From JAJYLM01 sp964547905 (GTDB lineage: Bacteria; JAMCPX01), in assembly GCA_964547905.1 (NCBI GenBank), contig CAZJPN010000092.1:1-64000 (forward strand): a stretch of 64,000 nucleotides of DNA, read 5' to 3'. The first letter of the stretch is position 1, and each line of letters starts with the position of its first letter. Under the pieces are notes generated by a model. The model saw only the letters and a list, made by a program, of their open reading frames with translations, made no database searches and was not told the origin of the DNA. Positions 16,117-25,708 of this stretch are shown one piece after another. The position numbers were made by a program, and so were the translations under genes.

Positions 16117-18186
16117 ATGGACTCGGTAAAGCGTATAAATGAACAACATCTTGTAAGACTATTCATAATATATCTGTGTGTAATAGCAGGTTTTGCACTG
16201 GTGCTGTCGAAGGCATTTTATCTTGACGTAGTAAAAGGAAGAAGATACGCAGAGCTTGCAAGAAGACAGTATTCAAGAGAGGTCACACTTCTTCCGGCAA
16301 GAGGGTTGATCATGGACAGGGACGGCAGGATACTTGCACAGAGCGTATTGGTTGATTCATTTTATGCGGATCCTTCAAAAATCAAAAACAAAAGCAGAAC
16401 GGCGATCATTACAGGGAGCGTACTGAAGCTTAACCCTGATACCGTTTTAAAAAAATTAGAATCGGATAGGCAGTTTGTATGGATAAAAAGACTGGTAGAT
16501 CCGGATACAGCAAGAAAACTCATGCAGTATCATTTAAAAGGTGTATACTCTTTGAAAGAGTACAGAAGATTCTATCCGGATCTTAAACTTGCAAGCAGTG
16601 TACTGGGGTTTGTAGGCGTAGATTCAAACGGGCTTTCGGGCATAGAGCTGTCTATGAACAGGTATTTAAGCGGCATCCCGTTCTCGGCGGTCATAGACGT
16701 GGACGGACGCAACAGCCCCATTTATACGGGTAACTTGCTCAACGATGCTTCACCGAGTGGAGACAGCGTTGTTACAACAATAGATCTCAATATCCAATTT
16801 ATACTACAGGAAGCTTTAAAGCAAGCCGTGTCGGAGCAGGAGGCAAAAAAAGGTATAGGTATAATCATGAATCCTGAAACGGGCGAGGTACTTGCTATGG
16901 CGAACATACCAGACTTCAACCCAAACGTATACATGGATTATCCAATGTTTGCGTTCAAGGACACGGCAGTGGAAAACACCTATGAGCCAGGCTCTATATT
17001 CAAGCCATTTGTAATTTCATCTGCCCTTGATGCGGGTGTGATATCGCCGGATCAAAAGATATTCTGCGAGGATGGCCAATACAAGGTTTACAACATTGTT
17101 ATAAGGGACGCAGAAGGCGATTTTAACATGCTCAGCATTGGAGATATACTCAAATACAGCAGTAACATAGGTGCCGCAAAAATAGGGGAAAAATTGGGTA
17201 GCACTACACTGTACGATTACCTAAGACGTTTTGGTTTTGGCAGCCAGACCGGTATAGAATTGCCTGGAGAATCACCAGGCATATTGAATCCCGTTGCCAA
17301 ATGGTCGGGTGTTTCAATCGATACAATACCGTTTGGCCAGGGTGTATCCACAACCCCCATTCAACTTGTTACCGCAATGTCGGCCATAGCCAATGGAGGT
17401 TTGCTCGTTGCTCCTCAGATCATAAAAGAGATAAGAAAACCCGATGGGCGGATTGAAACATTTCAACCCGTTATCAGAAGAAGGGTTATATCCGAGCATA
17501 CAGCACAGATCATGACGGATATGATGATAGGCGTTGTTAATGACGGAGGTACCGGAGTCAAAGCCGAGATGAAAGGTTATACCGTGGCAGGGAAAACAGG
17601 AACAGCACAGATCCCTGATCCTTCGACAGGGGCTTATTATAAAAATAGATTCGTAGCATCCTTTCTCGGATTTGTGCCTGCACACAATCCAAAGATAGTT
17701 ATGCTTATCATGTTTGTTGATCCTCAGAAAAATATTTACGGAGGATCAATCGCTGCCCCGGTTTTTAAAGAGGTAGCGGAAAAGGTGCTGCCGTATCTCG
17801 GCGTTCCTTCGAAATTGAATATAATGGCAATGCCTTCGGATGAGCCTTCCTCTATGGATATCGAACAGGCACAGTTCAGCGGCATAACACAAACGGGTTT
17901 TATTCCGGATTTCAAGGGTGAAACAATGAGAGTCGTATTAAAGCAGGCACGGCAGGCAGGCATAAAAGATCTTGTTCTGAAAGGTTCGGGCTATGCAGCG
18001 GATCAGAGTCCCCAACCATATACACCTTACTCCAGGGGACCGGTTAAGGTATTGTTTTCCATAAAAACAGGCGTACAAAGCGATCGCTTTTTGCAATCAA
18101 ACAAACCTTATGCTTCCCCTATAAAAAAGACTGTGTACGAAGGTAAACATGGTAGCTCCCATCACATAGGGACAATAAAGGGTTGA
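16117..18186 (+). CDS. ftsI: Septal peptidoglycan transpeptidase FtsI (PBP3) with a C-terminal PASTA domain
   Basis: A 689-residue class B penicillin-binding protein. One membrane helix is at about residues 14-36, followed by the PBP dimerisation domain. The transpeptidase has the three catalytic motifs: S293-I-F-K, S348-S-N350 and K493-T-G-T. After the transpeptidase, residues of about 590-650 form a single PASTA-like repeat (IPDFKGETMRVVLKQARQAG...). This arrangement is common in Gram-positives and in many non-gamma Gram-negatives. It cross-links septal peptidoglycan with FtsW as partner. Confidence 0.95.
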   Translation: MDSVKRINEQHLVRLFIIYLCVIAGFALVLSKAFYLDVVKGRRYAELARRQYSREVTLLPARGLIMDRDGRILAQSVLVDSFYADPSKIKNKSRTAIITGSVLKLNPDTVLKKLESDRQFVWIKRLVDPDTARKLMQYHLKGVYSLKEYRRFYPDLKLASSVLGFVGVDSNGLSGIELSMNRYLSGIPFSAVIDVDGRNSPIYTGNLLNDASPSGDSVVTTIDLNIQFILQEALKQAVSEQEAKKGIGIIMNPETGEVLAMANIPDFNPNVYMDYPMFAFKDTAVENTYEPGSIFKPFVISSALDAGVISPDQKIFCEDGQYKVYNIVIRDAEGDFNMLSIGDILKYSSNIGAAKIGEKLGSTTLYDYLRRFGFGSQTGIELPGESPGILNPVAKWSGVSIDTIPFGQGVSTTPIQLVTAMSAIANGGLLVAPQIIKEIRKPDGRIETFQPVIRRRVISEHTAQIMTDMMIGVVNDGGTGVKAEMKGYTVAGKTGTAQIPDPSTGAYYKNRFVASFLGFVPAHNPKIVMLIMFVDPQKNIYGGSIAAPVFKEVAEKVLPYLGVPSKLNIMAMPSDEPSSMDIEQAQFSGITQTGFIPDFKGETMRVVLKQARQAGIKDLVLKGSGYAADQSPQPYTPYSRGPVKVLFSIKTGVQSDRFLQSNKPYASPIKKTVYEGKHGSSHHIGTIKG

Positions 18187-18188
18187 AA

Positions 18189-19700
18189 ATGGATTTAAAA
18201 AAACTTTTAAAAAGTATATATTTTTTATCACTTCATGGAGATGCTGTCGGAGATATTAAAGGCATTGCGTATGATTCAAGGAAGGTACAAAGCGATTATT
18301 TGTTTGTTGCAATACCCGGGGAAAAAGAAGACGGTATAAAGTACGAAAACGAAGCTGTCAATAATGGGGCAGTTGCAATTGTTGCAAAAGCATACAATCC
18401 TTCAATAAAAGGAGTTTTGCAGATCATCGTGGAAGATCCTCGCATAGCACTGTCATTGTTATCGAGGGAATTTTACAATAATCCGGGTACAAGGCTGTTC
18501 GTTGTTGGAATAACCGGCACAAACGGTAAAACAACAACCGCATATCTTTTAGAATCCATACTCAATTCGGCACAAAAATGTCCCATAGTAATAGGCACGA
18601 TAAATTACAGATTTATGAATAAGAAAGTAAAGGCTGTCAATACAACACCCGAATCTCTGGACATCAATATGATGATGAGTGATTATCTATTGGAGGGAGC
18701 GACCGATGTAATCATGGAAGTATCCTCACATGCAATCTCACAGGGCAGAGTGAACGGTATCGACTTTGACGTGGCGATCTTTACAAATCTTACACAGGAC
18801 CATCTTGATTATCACAAAACTATGGAGAACTACTTTTTCGTAAAATCAATGTTGTTCGAGAAATTACTTGTTGCGAGCCGCAAGAGCAAAAAATTTGCCA
18901 TATTGAACAGTGATGATCCGTGGGTAAGCAAGTTAAAGATAAAAAGGGGCATACATATCCTGAGATTTGGGAATTCAAAGCAGGCTGATATAAAGCTTAT
19001 AGAATCCAGGACATCACTCGACGGCATAACCATGAAACTTTCAACCCCTATAGGTATAATAGATCTGGAGTCCCCTCTTGTTGGTTACTACAATATTTAT
19101 AATATAATGGCCGCGGTTGCCACTGCTATTGTTTCAAACATATCAATCGATCATATAAAGCATGGTATTGCATCCATGCACAATGTGCCTGGAAGGGTAG
19201 AAAGAATTGTAAATCCTAAGGATGTTTATGTGTTTGTGGATTATGCACATAGTCCTGATGCACTGGGAAAGGTTCTGACAGCATTAAACGAGTTGAAAAA
19301 GAAAAGAGTTATATGTGTGTTCGGATGCGGTGGAGACAGAGATAAAGGGAAAAGGCCGATCATGGGTGAGATCGCCACAAGGCTTTCCGATATAACTATT
19401 ATAACATCCGATAACCCGCGCTCCGAACAACCGGAAACGATTATATCGGACATAGAAAGAGGCATAAAGAATGCACCGAAGGTCGAATCAATAGATTCAG
19501 GCAGCCGTTACGATTCAAAGGTTTATATCGTTATTCCGGACAGGAAACAGGCCATCAGAAGGGCACTGGAGATATCGAATGAAGGTGATGTTCTGCTTAT
19601 AGCCGGAAAGGGGCATGAAGACTATCAGATATTTAAAGATAAGACTATTCACTTTAGCGATAGAGAAAACGTACATGATTATTTTGGAATGCAAAATTGA
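18189..19700 (+). CDS. murE: UDP-N-acetylmuramoyl-tripeptide synthetase MurE (meso-DAP type)
   Basis: MurE adds the third residue of the peptidoglycan stem. It shows the ATP loop GITGTNGKTTTAYLL, EVSSHAISQGRV, TNLTQDHLDYH, VDYAHSPDAL, and the specificity motif SDNPRSEQP. DNPR is the form found in enzymes that add meso-diaminopimelate, so the wall is probably A1gamma-type. ATG 18189 is chosen because AAAGGG lies 6 nt upstream; an in-frame TTG at 18183 has no spacing. Overlaps follow on both sides of the gene in the dcw operon. Confidence 0.95.
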   Translation: MDLKKLLKSIYFLSLHGDAVGDIKGIAYDSRKVQSDYLFVAIPGEKEDGIKYENEAVNNGAVAIVAKAYNPSIKGVLQIIVEDPRIALSLLSREFYNNPGTRLFVVGITGTNGKTTTAYLLESILNSAQKCPIVIGTINYRFMNKKVKAVNTTPESLDINMMMSDYLLEGATDVIMEVSSHAISQGRVNGIDFDVAIFTNLTQDHLDYHKTMENYFFVKSMLFEKLLVASRKSKKFAILNSDDPWVSKLKIKRGIHILRFGNSKQADIKLIESRTSLDGITMKLSTPIGIIDLESPLVGYYNIYNIMAAVATAIVSNISIDHIKHGIASMHNVPGRVERIVNPKDVYVFVDYAHSPDALGKVLTALNELKKKRVICVFGCGGDRDKGKRPIMGEIATRLSDITIITSDNPRSEQPETIISDIERGIKNAPKVESIDSGSRYDSKVYIVIPDRKQAIRRALEISNEGDVLLIAGKGHEDYQIFKDKTIHFSDRENVHDYFGMQN

Positions 19701-21103
19701 AAATAGATATGCATGATATACAGAAGTTAAAAAATATAAAAGTATTCAATGCCGGCACAAACTGGTGTGCTTATGGTGTATCTACGGATACAAGGAAGCC
19801 CATAAACGGCATGTTGTTCTTTGCGATTAAAGGAGAGCGCTATGATGGCCATACCTTTGTTAATGATGCAATTCAACAGGGAACTGCCGGTGTTGTTATA
19901 AATAAAAGTCACGAGTATCTGATGGATGGATTAGAGAACAAGACGGTTGTTCTTTTAGTAAATAATACGATTGAATCTCTTGGAGAGTTGGCGCATATTA
20001 TAAGGGAAAGGTACAAGCCAACGGTCATAACAATAACGGGTAGCAACGGTAAGACAACCACAAAGGAAATGCTGTATGAGCTTTTATCGAGTTCATATAA
20101 TACCGGAAGGACTCAGGGTAATCTTAACAATCTTATAGGTTTGCCTTTGTCTATACTCAACATGGAACAGGATGCCCGGATATGGGTGCTTGAACTTGGG
20201 ACGAGCAGGTATGGAGAACTGGCAAGCCTCGCTGAAATAGCTTCCCCGGATATAGGCGTACTGACGAACATAGGCAGGGCACACCTTGAGTTTTTTAAAG
20301 ATCTTGAAGGAGTTGCAAAGGCCAAATCGGAGATGTTTTCAGTCATGACGACGGATGGAACTGCCGTGATGAATGCGGACGATCCCTTTGTAATGAGTAT
20401 AGCCGATCATTTCAAGGGCATGGTCCTCACAGCTGGTTTTGCATCGGATGCACAGTTGCGTATACTTTCTTACAATCTTACAGACAAGGGCATGGATTTC
20501 AAAATTACGTGCGAAGGTAAAGAACACAGCTTGAGCATGCGGATATCAGGCAAACACTATTTATACGATATGGCCCTTTCAATACTATGTGCCAGACACT
20601 TGAACGTAGAATGGGATAACATAAGGGCAGCGTGTGAACGGTTTACGGTGTTCAAAGGAAGAGGCAATAGAATGTCGTATAAAAATGACATAACCGTTAT
20701 TGATGACACGTACAATGCCAATCCGGATTCGATGCGCAGCGGATTCCTGTCGGCTATAGAAAGGTACGGGGCAGAAAGAATCGTAGCTGTTATAGGAGAC
20801 ATGCTCGAGCTTGGAGAGCAGACAGCCCAGCAGCATTTTTCTTTGGGGGAGTTTCTCGCTGAAAAGGGCATAAGCAAATTTATACTGATAGGCAGGTTCT
20901 CCGACAATACGTTCGAAGGCATACGCTCATCCGGGAAAAAACAGGTTTATGCAAAACAAGCCGGTGATATACAGTCCGCTGTCCAGCAACTTGTAGGTCT
21001 ATCGAAAAACAACGTTGTGATTTACATCAAAGGCTCCAGGAGTATGAAACTGGAACAGATAATATCGGGGTATGATAATATTATGAGGAACAGAGATGCT
21101 TGA
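19697..21103 (+). CDS. murF: UDP-N-acetylmuramoyl-tripeptide:D-Ala-D-Ala ligase MurF
   Basis: MurF attaches D-Ala-D-Ala to the UDP-MurNAc-tripeptide. Visible motifs are STDTRKPINGMLFFAIKG near the N-terminus, the P-loop ITGSNGKTTTKEML, ELGTSRYGEL, LTNIGRAHLEFF, VIDDTYNANPDSM and GDMLELGE. The likely start is TTG at 19697, overlapping the murE stop by 4 nt, with GGA 8 nt upstream; ATG 19709 is an alternative. 468 residues, standard for the family. Confidence 0.95.
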   Translation: MKIDMHDIQKLKNIKVFNAGTNWCAYGVSTDTRKPINGMLFFAIKGERYDGHTFVNDAIQQGTAGVVINKSHEYLMDGLENKTVVLLVNNTIESLGELAHIIRERYKPTVITITGSNGKTTTKEMLYELLSSSYNTGRTQGNLNNLIGLPLSILNMEQDARIWVLELGTSRYGELASLAEIASPDIGVLTNIGRAHLEFFKDLEGVAKAKSEMFSVMTTDGTAVMNADDPFVMSIADHFKGMVLTAGFASDAQLRILSYNLTDKGMDFKITCEGKEHSLSMRISGKHYLYDMALSILCARHLNVEWDNIRAACERFTVFKGRGNRMSYKNDITVIDDTYNANPDSMRSGFLSAIERYGAERIVAVIGDMLELGEQTAQQHFSLGEFLAEKGISKFILIGRFSDNTFEGIRSSGKKQVYAKQAGDIQSAVQQLVGLSKNNVVIYIKGSRSMKLEQIISGYDNIMRNRDA

Positions 21104-22172
21104 ATATTTTTTATATCCACTGGCAAAGCAGTTTATAATATTTCATGTTTTAAAGTATATAACATTCAGGACATTGAGTGCGATGATCACAGCATTGATC
21201 ATAAGCATGATATTCGGCAACCCCTTTATAAAATTAATGACGAGAATAGGCATGGGACAGGTCGTACGATCCGACGGCCCCCAAAACCACATCAGCAAGA
21301 AAGGAACACCGACAATGGGCGGGCTTCTCATGATAGTATCCATTATTATTTCGACCATACTGTGGATGGATATTGCCAATGTGTATGTATGGGTACTCAT
21401 GTTCGCCCTGCTGGGTTTTGGAGCTATCGGCTTTATAGATGATTACAAAAAACTTAAAAATAGAAATTCAAAAGGGTTGAGAGGAAGCTATAAATTAGTT
21501 CTTGAAACAATACTTACCATTGTGATTATATATTTGCTTTTGAGGTTTGATGACATCAACTATACATTGACGTTTCCATTCTTCAAAAGATTTGTCGTTA
21601 ATTTGGGCTGGCTGTACTTTCTGTTTTTCCTGTTTATTGTCATAGGAACCTCGAACGCGGTTAATCTTACGGATGGGCAGGATGGACTTGCAATTGTCCC
21701 GGTTATGACCTGCTTCGGCGTGTATGCTGTGTTCGCTTATGTGCTGGGCAACGTAAAGTTCTCCGAATACCTGATGTTTGCCCCTATTTCTGGAACAGGA
21801 GAAATAGCAACATTTGCAGGGGCTGTTATCGGCGCTGCAATGGGATTTTTATGGTTCAACACATATCCTGCCGAGATATTTATGGGTGATGTGGGTTCTC
21901 TCGGGCTCGGAGGCGTGCTTGGTGTTGTGGCTATCATACTAAAGCAGGAGATGCTGCTTGCTATCATCGGTGGCGTTTTCGTGATTGAAGCCCTTTCCGT
22001 GATAACTCAGGTGAGTTCGTTCAAATTGATCGGCAGGCGTGTATTTGCAATGGCACCGATACACCACCATTTTGAATTGAAGGGATGGGTTGAACCGAAA
22101 ATAACCGTAAGGTTCTGGATCATATCCATTTTGCTCGCGTTGCTTGGGCTGGCAACGCTTAAATTGAGGTGA
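21096..22172 (+). CDS. mraY: Phospho-N-acetylmuramoyl-pentapeptide transferase MraY
   Basis: MraY makes lipid I by moving phospho-MurNAc-pentapeptide onto undecaprenyl phosphate in the inner membrane. The protein has 358 residues with about ten membrane helices. It has HISKKGTPTMGGLL, FIDDYKKLKNRNSKGL (the catalytic DD motif), NLTDGQDGLA, FMGDVGSLGLGG and APIHHHFELKGW, all diagnostic of MraY. It overlaps murF by 8 nt. Confidence 0.97.
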   Translation: MLEYFLYPLAKQFIIFHVLKYITFRTLSAMITALIISMIFGNPFIKLMTRIGMGQVVRSDGPQNHISKKGTPTMGGLLMIVSIIISTILWMDIANVYVWVLMFALLGFGAIGFIDDYKKLKNRNSKGLRGSYKLVLETILTIVIIYLLLRFDDINYTLTFPFFKRFVVNLGWLYFLFFLFIVIGTSNAVNLTDGQDGLAIVPVMTCFGVYAVFAYVLGNVKFSEYLMFAPISGTGEIATFAGAVIGAAMGFLWFNTYPAEIFMGDVGSLGLGGVLGVVAIILKQEMLLAIIGGVFVIEALSVITQVSSFKLIGRRVFAMAPIHHHFELKGWVEPKITVRFWIISILLALLGLATLKLR

Positions 22173-22175
22173 TGG

Positions 22176-23540
22176 ATGGAATTAAAAGGTAAAAAGATAG
22201 CGGTTATAGGCATGGGCAATACAGGCCTTGCCACTGCCAGCTTTATCTTGAAGAAACAAGGCAAGGTGACATGCTACGACCAAAAACCGGTTTCTGAAAT
22301 AAGAGGCATCAACGGTATAAAATCCGATATAACCATTATTGACAGCTGGAACGGTAGTGCATTGGATGACTATGAGCTTGTTATCGTCAGTCCGGGTGTT
22401 CCTATGGCATTGAGAGGCATACAATCGGTAAAGGGTAAAGGCGCGGAGGTAATAAGCGAGATCGAGTTTGCATCCAGATTCACCGACAAAAGAATCATAG
22501 GCATTACCGGTACCAATGGTAAAACTACCACCGTCACCCTGCTCGGCCAGATACTTAACAATGCAGGCAAAAAGGCCGGAGTAGGCGGTAATATCGGCAT
22601 GCCGTTTATTCAGCTTGTTGAGCATGACAGCGAATACGGAATGTATCTGCTTGAGCTGTCAAGCTACCAGCTCGAGGGTATTGTCAGCTTCAAGCCATGG
22701 ATAGCAGGATTACTCAATATCACGGACGATCACCTCGACAGATATAAAGACATAAATGACTACGCAGATGCGAAATTCAGGATATTCATGAATCAATCCA
22801 TAGATGATTATGCGGTTATAAATGCAGAAGACAAATATACGGTAAAAGGTAAGAGAAATATAAAATCAAGGCCCTACTGTTTTACCACGAGCAAAAGGAC
22901 AAGAAGGGGTGCTTATCATAAAAATGGAGAGATAATCTATGTCGATGGATCCGGATACGAAACTACATTTAAACTGAATAATTCCGCTCTCATCGGTATG
23001 CATAATGTTCAGAATACAATGGCATGCATTATTGTATCGAAACTTCTTGATATACCGGATAGCACTATACGGGAAACAATAAACAGTTTCAAAGGGCTTC
23101 CCCATAGGATTCAGTTCCTGGCGGATGTCAACGGCATAAAATACTATGACGATTCAAAGGCCACAAATGTCGACGCAGTGGTTGTTGCGTTGAAAACCAT
23201 CTCTTCTCCGGTGATACTTATCATGGGAGGAAGAGATAAGGAAGGCGACTACAGTCCGCTGTCACCACTTGTAAAGGAAAAGGTAAAGCTGCTTGTCGTC
23301 ATGGGTGAAGCGAAAGAACGCATCGCAAAAGCATTTCGGGATATTGTCAAAATAGTGCCTGTTGATTCCATGGAATCTGCCGTGGAAGCGGCTGTTCATT
23401 ATGCCGAACGCGGCGACACTGTACTTCTATCGCCTGCCTGTTCAAGCTTTGATATGTTCCTTGATTACAAACAAAGGGGAGAGATGTTTAAATCAGCGGT
23501 TATGAATATAAACAGGAGCACTGCACATGAAGGACTATGA
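22176..23540 (+). CDS. murD: UDP-N-acetylmuramoylalanine--D-glutamate ligase MurD
   Basis: MurD adds D-glutamate to UDP-MurNAc-L-Ala. Motifs: N-terminal Rossmann AVIGMGNTGLATASF, SPGVPM, the ATP loop ITGTNGKTTTVTLLG, GGNIGMPF, ELSSYQLEGI, LNITDDHLDRY, and YYDDSKATNVDAVVVAL. C-terminal LLSPACSSFDMFLDYKQRGEMF is typical. 454 residues; it starts 3 nt after mraY and overlaps ftsW by 14 nt. Confidence 0.96.
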   Translation: MELKGKKIAVIGMGNTGLATASFILKKQGKVTCYDQKPVSEIRGINGIKSDITIIDSWNGSALDDYELVIVSPGVPMALRGIQSVKGKGAEVISEIEFASRFTDKRIIGITGTNGKTTTVTLLGQILNNAGKKAGVGGNIGMPFIQLVEHDSEYGMYLLELSSYQLEGIVSFKPWIAGLLNITDDHLDRYKDINDYADAKFRIFMNQSIDDYAVINAEDKYTVKGKRNIKSRPYCFTTSKRTRRGAYHKNGEIIYVDGSGYETTFKLNNSALIGMHNVQNTMACIIVSKLLDIPDSTIRETINSFKGLPHRIQFLADVNGIKYYDDSKATNVDAVVVALKTISSPVILIMGGRDKEGDYSPLSPLVKEKVKLLVVMGEAKERIAKAFRDIVKIVPVDSMESAVEAAVHYAERGDTVLLSPACSSFDMFLDYKQRGEMFKSAVMNINRSTAHEGL

Positions 23541-24645
23541 CCGCGGAATAATTATTGCTACCCTGATGTTGTGCCTTTTCGGCGTCATTATGGTGTTCAG
23601 TGCAAGTTCAATATATGCGCTGAAGGCGTACGGCACAAAGTACTACTTTGTAGAGCGGCAGCTTGTTTACCTGATTTTAGGCTTATTGGCAGGTGGGGTT
23701 GCGGCCGTTATAAATATCGACATTGTAAGGAAATACGCGAATCTTTTGTACTGGCTTATCATACTTTTGCTTATACTTGTTTTTGTTCCTCATATTGGTG
23801 TTGTTGTGAGCGGCTCACACAGGTGGTTAAGGCTTGGCGGATTTACAATACAGCCTTCGGAGTTCGCAAAACCTGTATTGATATTGCTTATAGCACATAT
23901 ACTCGAAGAAAAAGGACAGAGGTTGAACAATTCTCCGCCTGTGCTGCTTCCTTTGCTCTATACGGCGGTGGTCTTATTGCTGATCATTAAGGAACCCGAT
24001 TTCGGCAGTGTGGTAATCATAACGACAGTGGTATTTGCCATTCTTTTCCTGTCCGGTGTGGATATTATGTCGCTGGCTTTGGCCTTTGTTCCTGTCATAC
24101 CCGTTGCTGTATTGCTTGTAGTGCATTCCACATACAGGCTTAATCGCATAAAAGCATTCCTTGATCCATGGCAGCATGCACAAACCGGCGGGTTTCAGAT
24201 TGTTCAGTCGACCCTTGCTTATGGAGCAGGGGGCATAACCGGTGTTGGACTCGGGAATAGCTTTGAAAAGCTATTCTATCTGCCGGAGGCACATACAGAT
24301 TTTATCTTTTCGGTCGTTGCAGAAGAGCTTGGTTTTATAGGAGTAGCCGCAGTGATCGGGGTATTCATTTTTCTTATTACCAAGGCGTTTTCCATAGCAG
24401 CCCGTTCCGAGAGTATTTTTACCAAAACAACGGTTTATGGATTGACTTTATTCATAGCTCTCCAGGTAATTATAAACATAGCGGTTACGTTGGGGTTGTT
24501 GCCTACGAAGGGGCTTACCATGCCGTTTATAAGCTACGGAGGCAGTTCATTGACAGCAGAGCTTATCTCAATAGGCATAATATTAAATTTATCAAGAAGG
24601 GTTAACGATGGAAGCGACGAGGCTGATAATAGCAGGTGGGGGTAG
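23527..24645 (+). CDS. ftsW: Septal peptidoglycan glycosyltransferase FtsW
   Basis: A SEDS-family polymerase with about ten membrane helices that builds septal glycan strands with FtsI. The family motifs GGVAAVINIDIV, HRWLRLGGFTIQPSEFAKP, IIKEPDFGSVVII, GGFQIVQSTLAYGAGGITGVGLGNS, PEAHTDFIFSVVAEELGFIG and LPTKGLTMPFISYGGSS are all present. AGGAG lies 7 nt before the ATG. It overlaps murD by 14 nt and murG by 38 nt. 372 residues. Confidence 0.96.
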   Translation: MKDYDRGIIIATLMLCLFGVIMVFSASSIYALKAYGTKYYFVERQLVYLILGLLAGGVAAVINIDIVRKYANLLYWLIILLLILVFVPHIGVVVSGSHRWLRLGGFTIQPSEFAKPVLILLIAHILEEKGQRLNNSPPVLLPLLYTAVVLLLIIKEPDFGSVVIITTVVFAILFLSGVDIMSLALAFVPVIPVAVLLVVHSTYRLNRIKAFLDPWQHAQTGGFQIVQSTLAYGAGGITGVGLGNSFEKLFYLPEAHTDFIFSVVAEELGFIGVAAVIGVFIFLITKAFSIAARSESIFTKTTVYGLTLFIALQVIINIAVTLGLLPTKGLTMPFISYGGSSLTAELISIGIILNLSRRVNDGSDEADNSRWG

Positions 24646-25708
24646 CGGTGGACACTTTTTCCCTGCACAGGCAATTATGGATGAAATTATAAGGAGAAGA
24701 AAGGATATCGAATATATGTATGTTGGTGCCGATTCTGGCATAGAAAGCAGAAAGTGGACGCTTCCTGCGGATAACCGCAGGCTTCTTACTGTTAAGGGCT
24801 TCAAGAACAAAACAGCAGGAGAAAAACTATCGTCCGCCTTTTTGCTGGTGGGTTCCATGGTAGAATCAAGAAACATAATAAAGGATTTCATGCCTGATGC
24901 AGTGCTCGGTGTAGGCGGATATGCTTCATTCCCGATCATTATGACGGCAATAATGATGCATATCCCTTCTGCAATACATGAACAAAACTCTGTTCCAGGG
25001 CTTGCAAACAAACTCCTTTCACGATTTGTAAAGAAGGTTTTTATATCCTTCGAAACGTCAAGAAAGTACTTTCCTTCCGGCAATACCCGGATGACAGGCC
25101 TGCCTATACGATACGTCATGCGTAAACAAAGGACATACGCTGCAGCGGTAAAAACGATCCTTATACTGGGCGGAAGTCAGGGTGCACATCAAATAAACGA
25201 AATGATGGTTAAAGGGCTTGACGGCATTGTTGATATAAAAGACAGGGTCAGGTTCATACACCAGACAGGGGCGGCGGATCGTACTTATGTCAAAAGTGCA
25301 TACGATAAGTATGGATTCAAAGCGGATGTGTTCGATTTTATAGATGATATGGCCTCGGTATTCGAGAAAGCGGATATTGCTGTGTCAAGGGCAGGTGCAT
25401 CTACGCTTTTCGAACTTGCAGCTTACGGTGTACCGTCAATCCTCATACCCTATCCGTTCGCTGCGTCGGATCACCAGACTTTGAATGCACAGGAGATTTC
25501 TTCCCATGGAGGCGCTGTTGTAATACCGGCTGTAGCTACAGAACCGAATCTACTTGTAGAGGATATACACGAACTGATCTCTGATGAAGGAAGGATTGAA
25601 AAAATGTCAGGGGCAATGATGAAATGGGCAAAACCTTATGCAGCATCAAACATAGTGGATGAAATGATAACGTTATCCAGAAAGGCAAAAGCATGCACAA
25701 GAGGATAA
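24608..25708 (+). CDS. murG: UDP-GlcNAc:undecaprenyl-PP-MurNAc-pentapeptide transferase MurG
   Basis: MurG adds GlcNAc to lipid I to form lipid II on the inner face of the membrane. The glycine loop IAGGGSGGHFFPAQAI near the start, GVGGYASFPI, HEQNSVPGLANKLL, ILGGSQGAHQINEM, and AVSRAGASTLFELAAYGVPSILIPYPFAASDHQ are standard GT28 motifs. The 38-nt overlap with ftsW and an AAGGG 5 nt before the start support this initiation site. 366 residues. Confidence 0.96.
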   Translation: MEATRLIIAGGGSGGHFFPAQAIMDEIIRRRKDIEYMYVGADSGIESRKWTLPADNRRLLTVKGFKNKTAGEKLSSAFLLVGSMVESRNIIKDFMPDAVLGVGGYASFPIIMTAIMMHIPSAIHEQNSVPGLANKLLSRFVKKVFISFETSRKYFPSGNTRMTGLPIRYVMRKQRTYAAAVKTILILGGSQGAHQINEMMVKGLDGIVDIKDRVRFIHQTGAADRTYVKSAYDKYGFKADVFDFIDDMASVFEKADIAVSRAGASTLFELAAYGVPSILIPYPFAASDHQTLNAQEISSHGGAVVIPAVATEPNLLVEDIHELISDEGRIEKMSGAMMKWAKPYAASNIVDEMITLSRKAKACTRG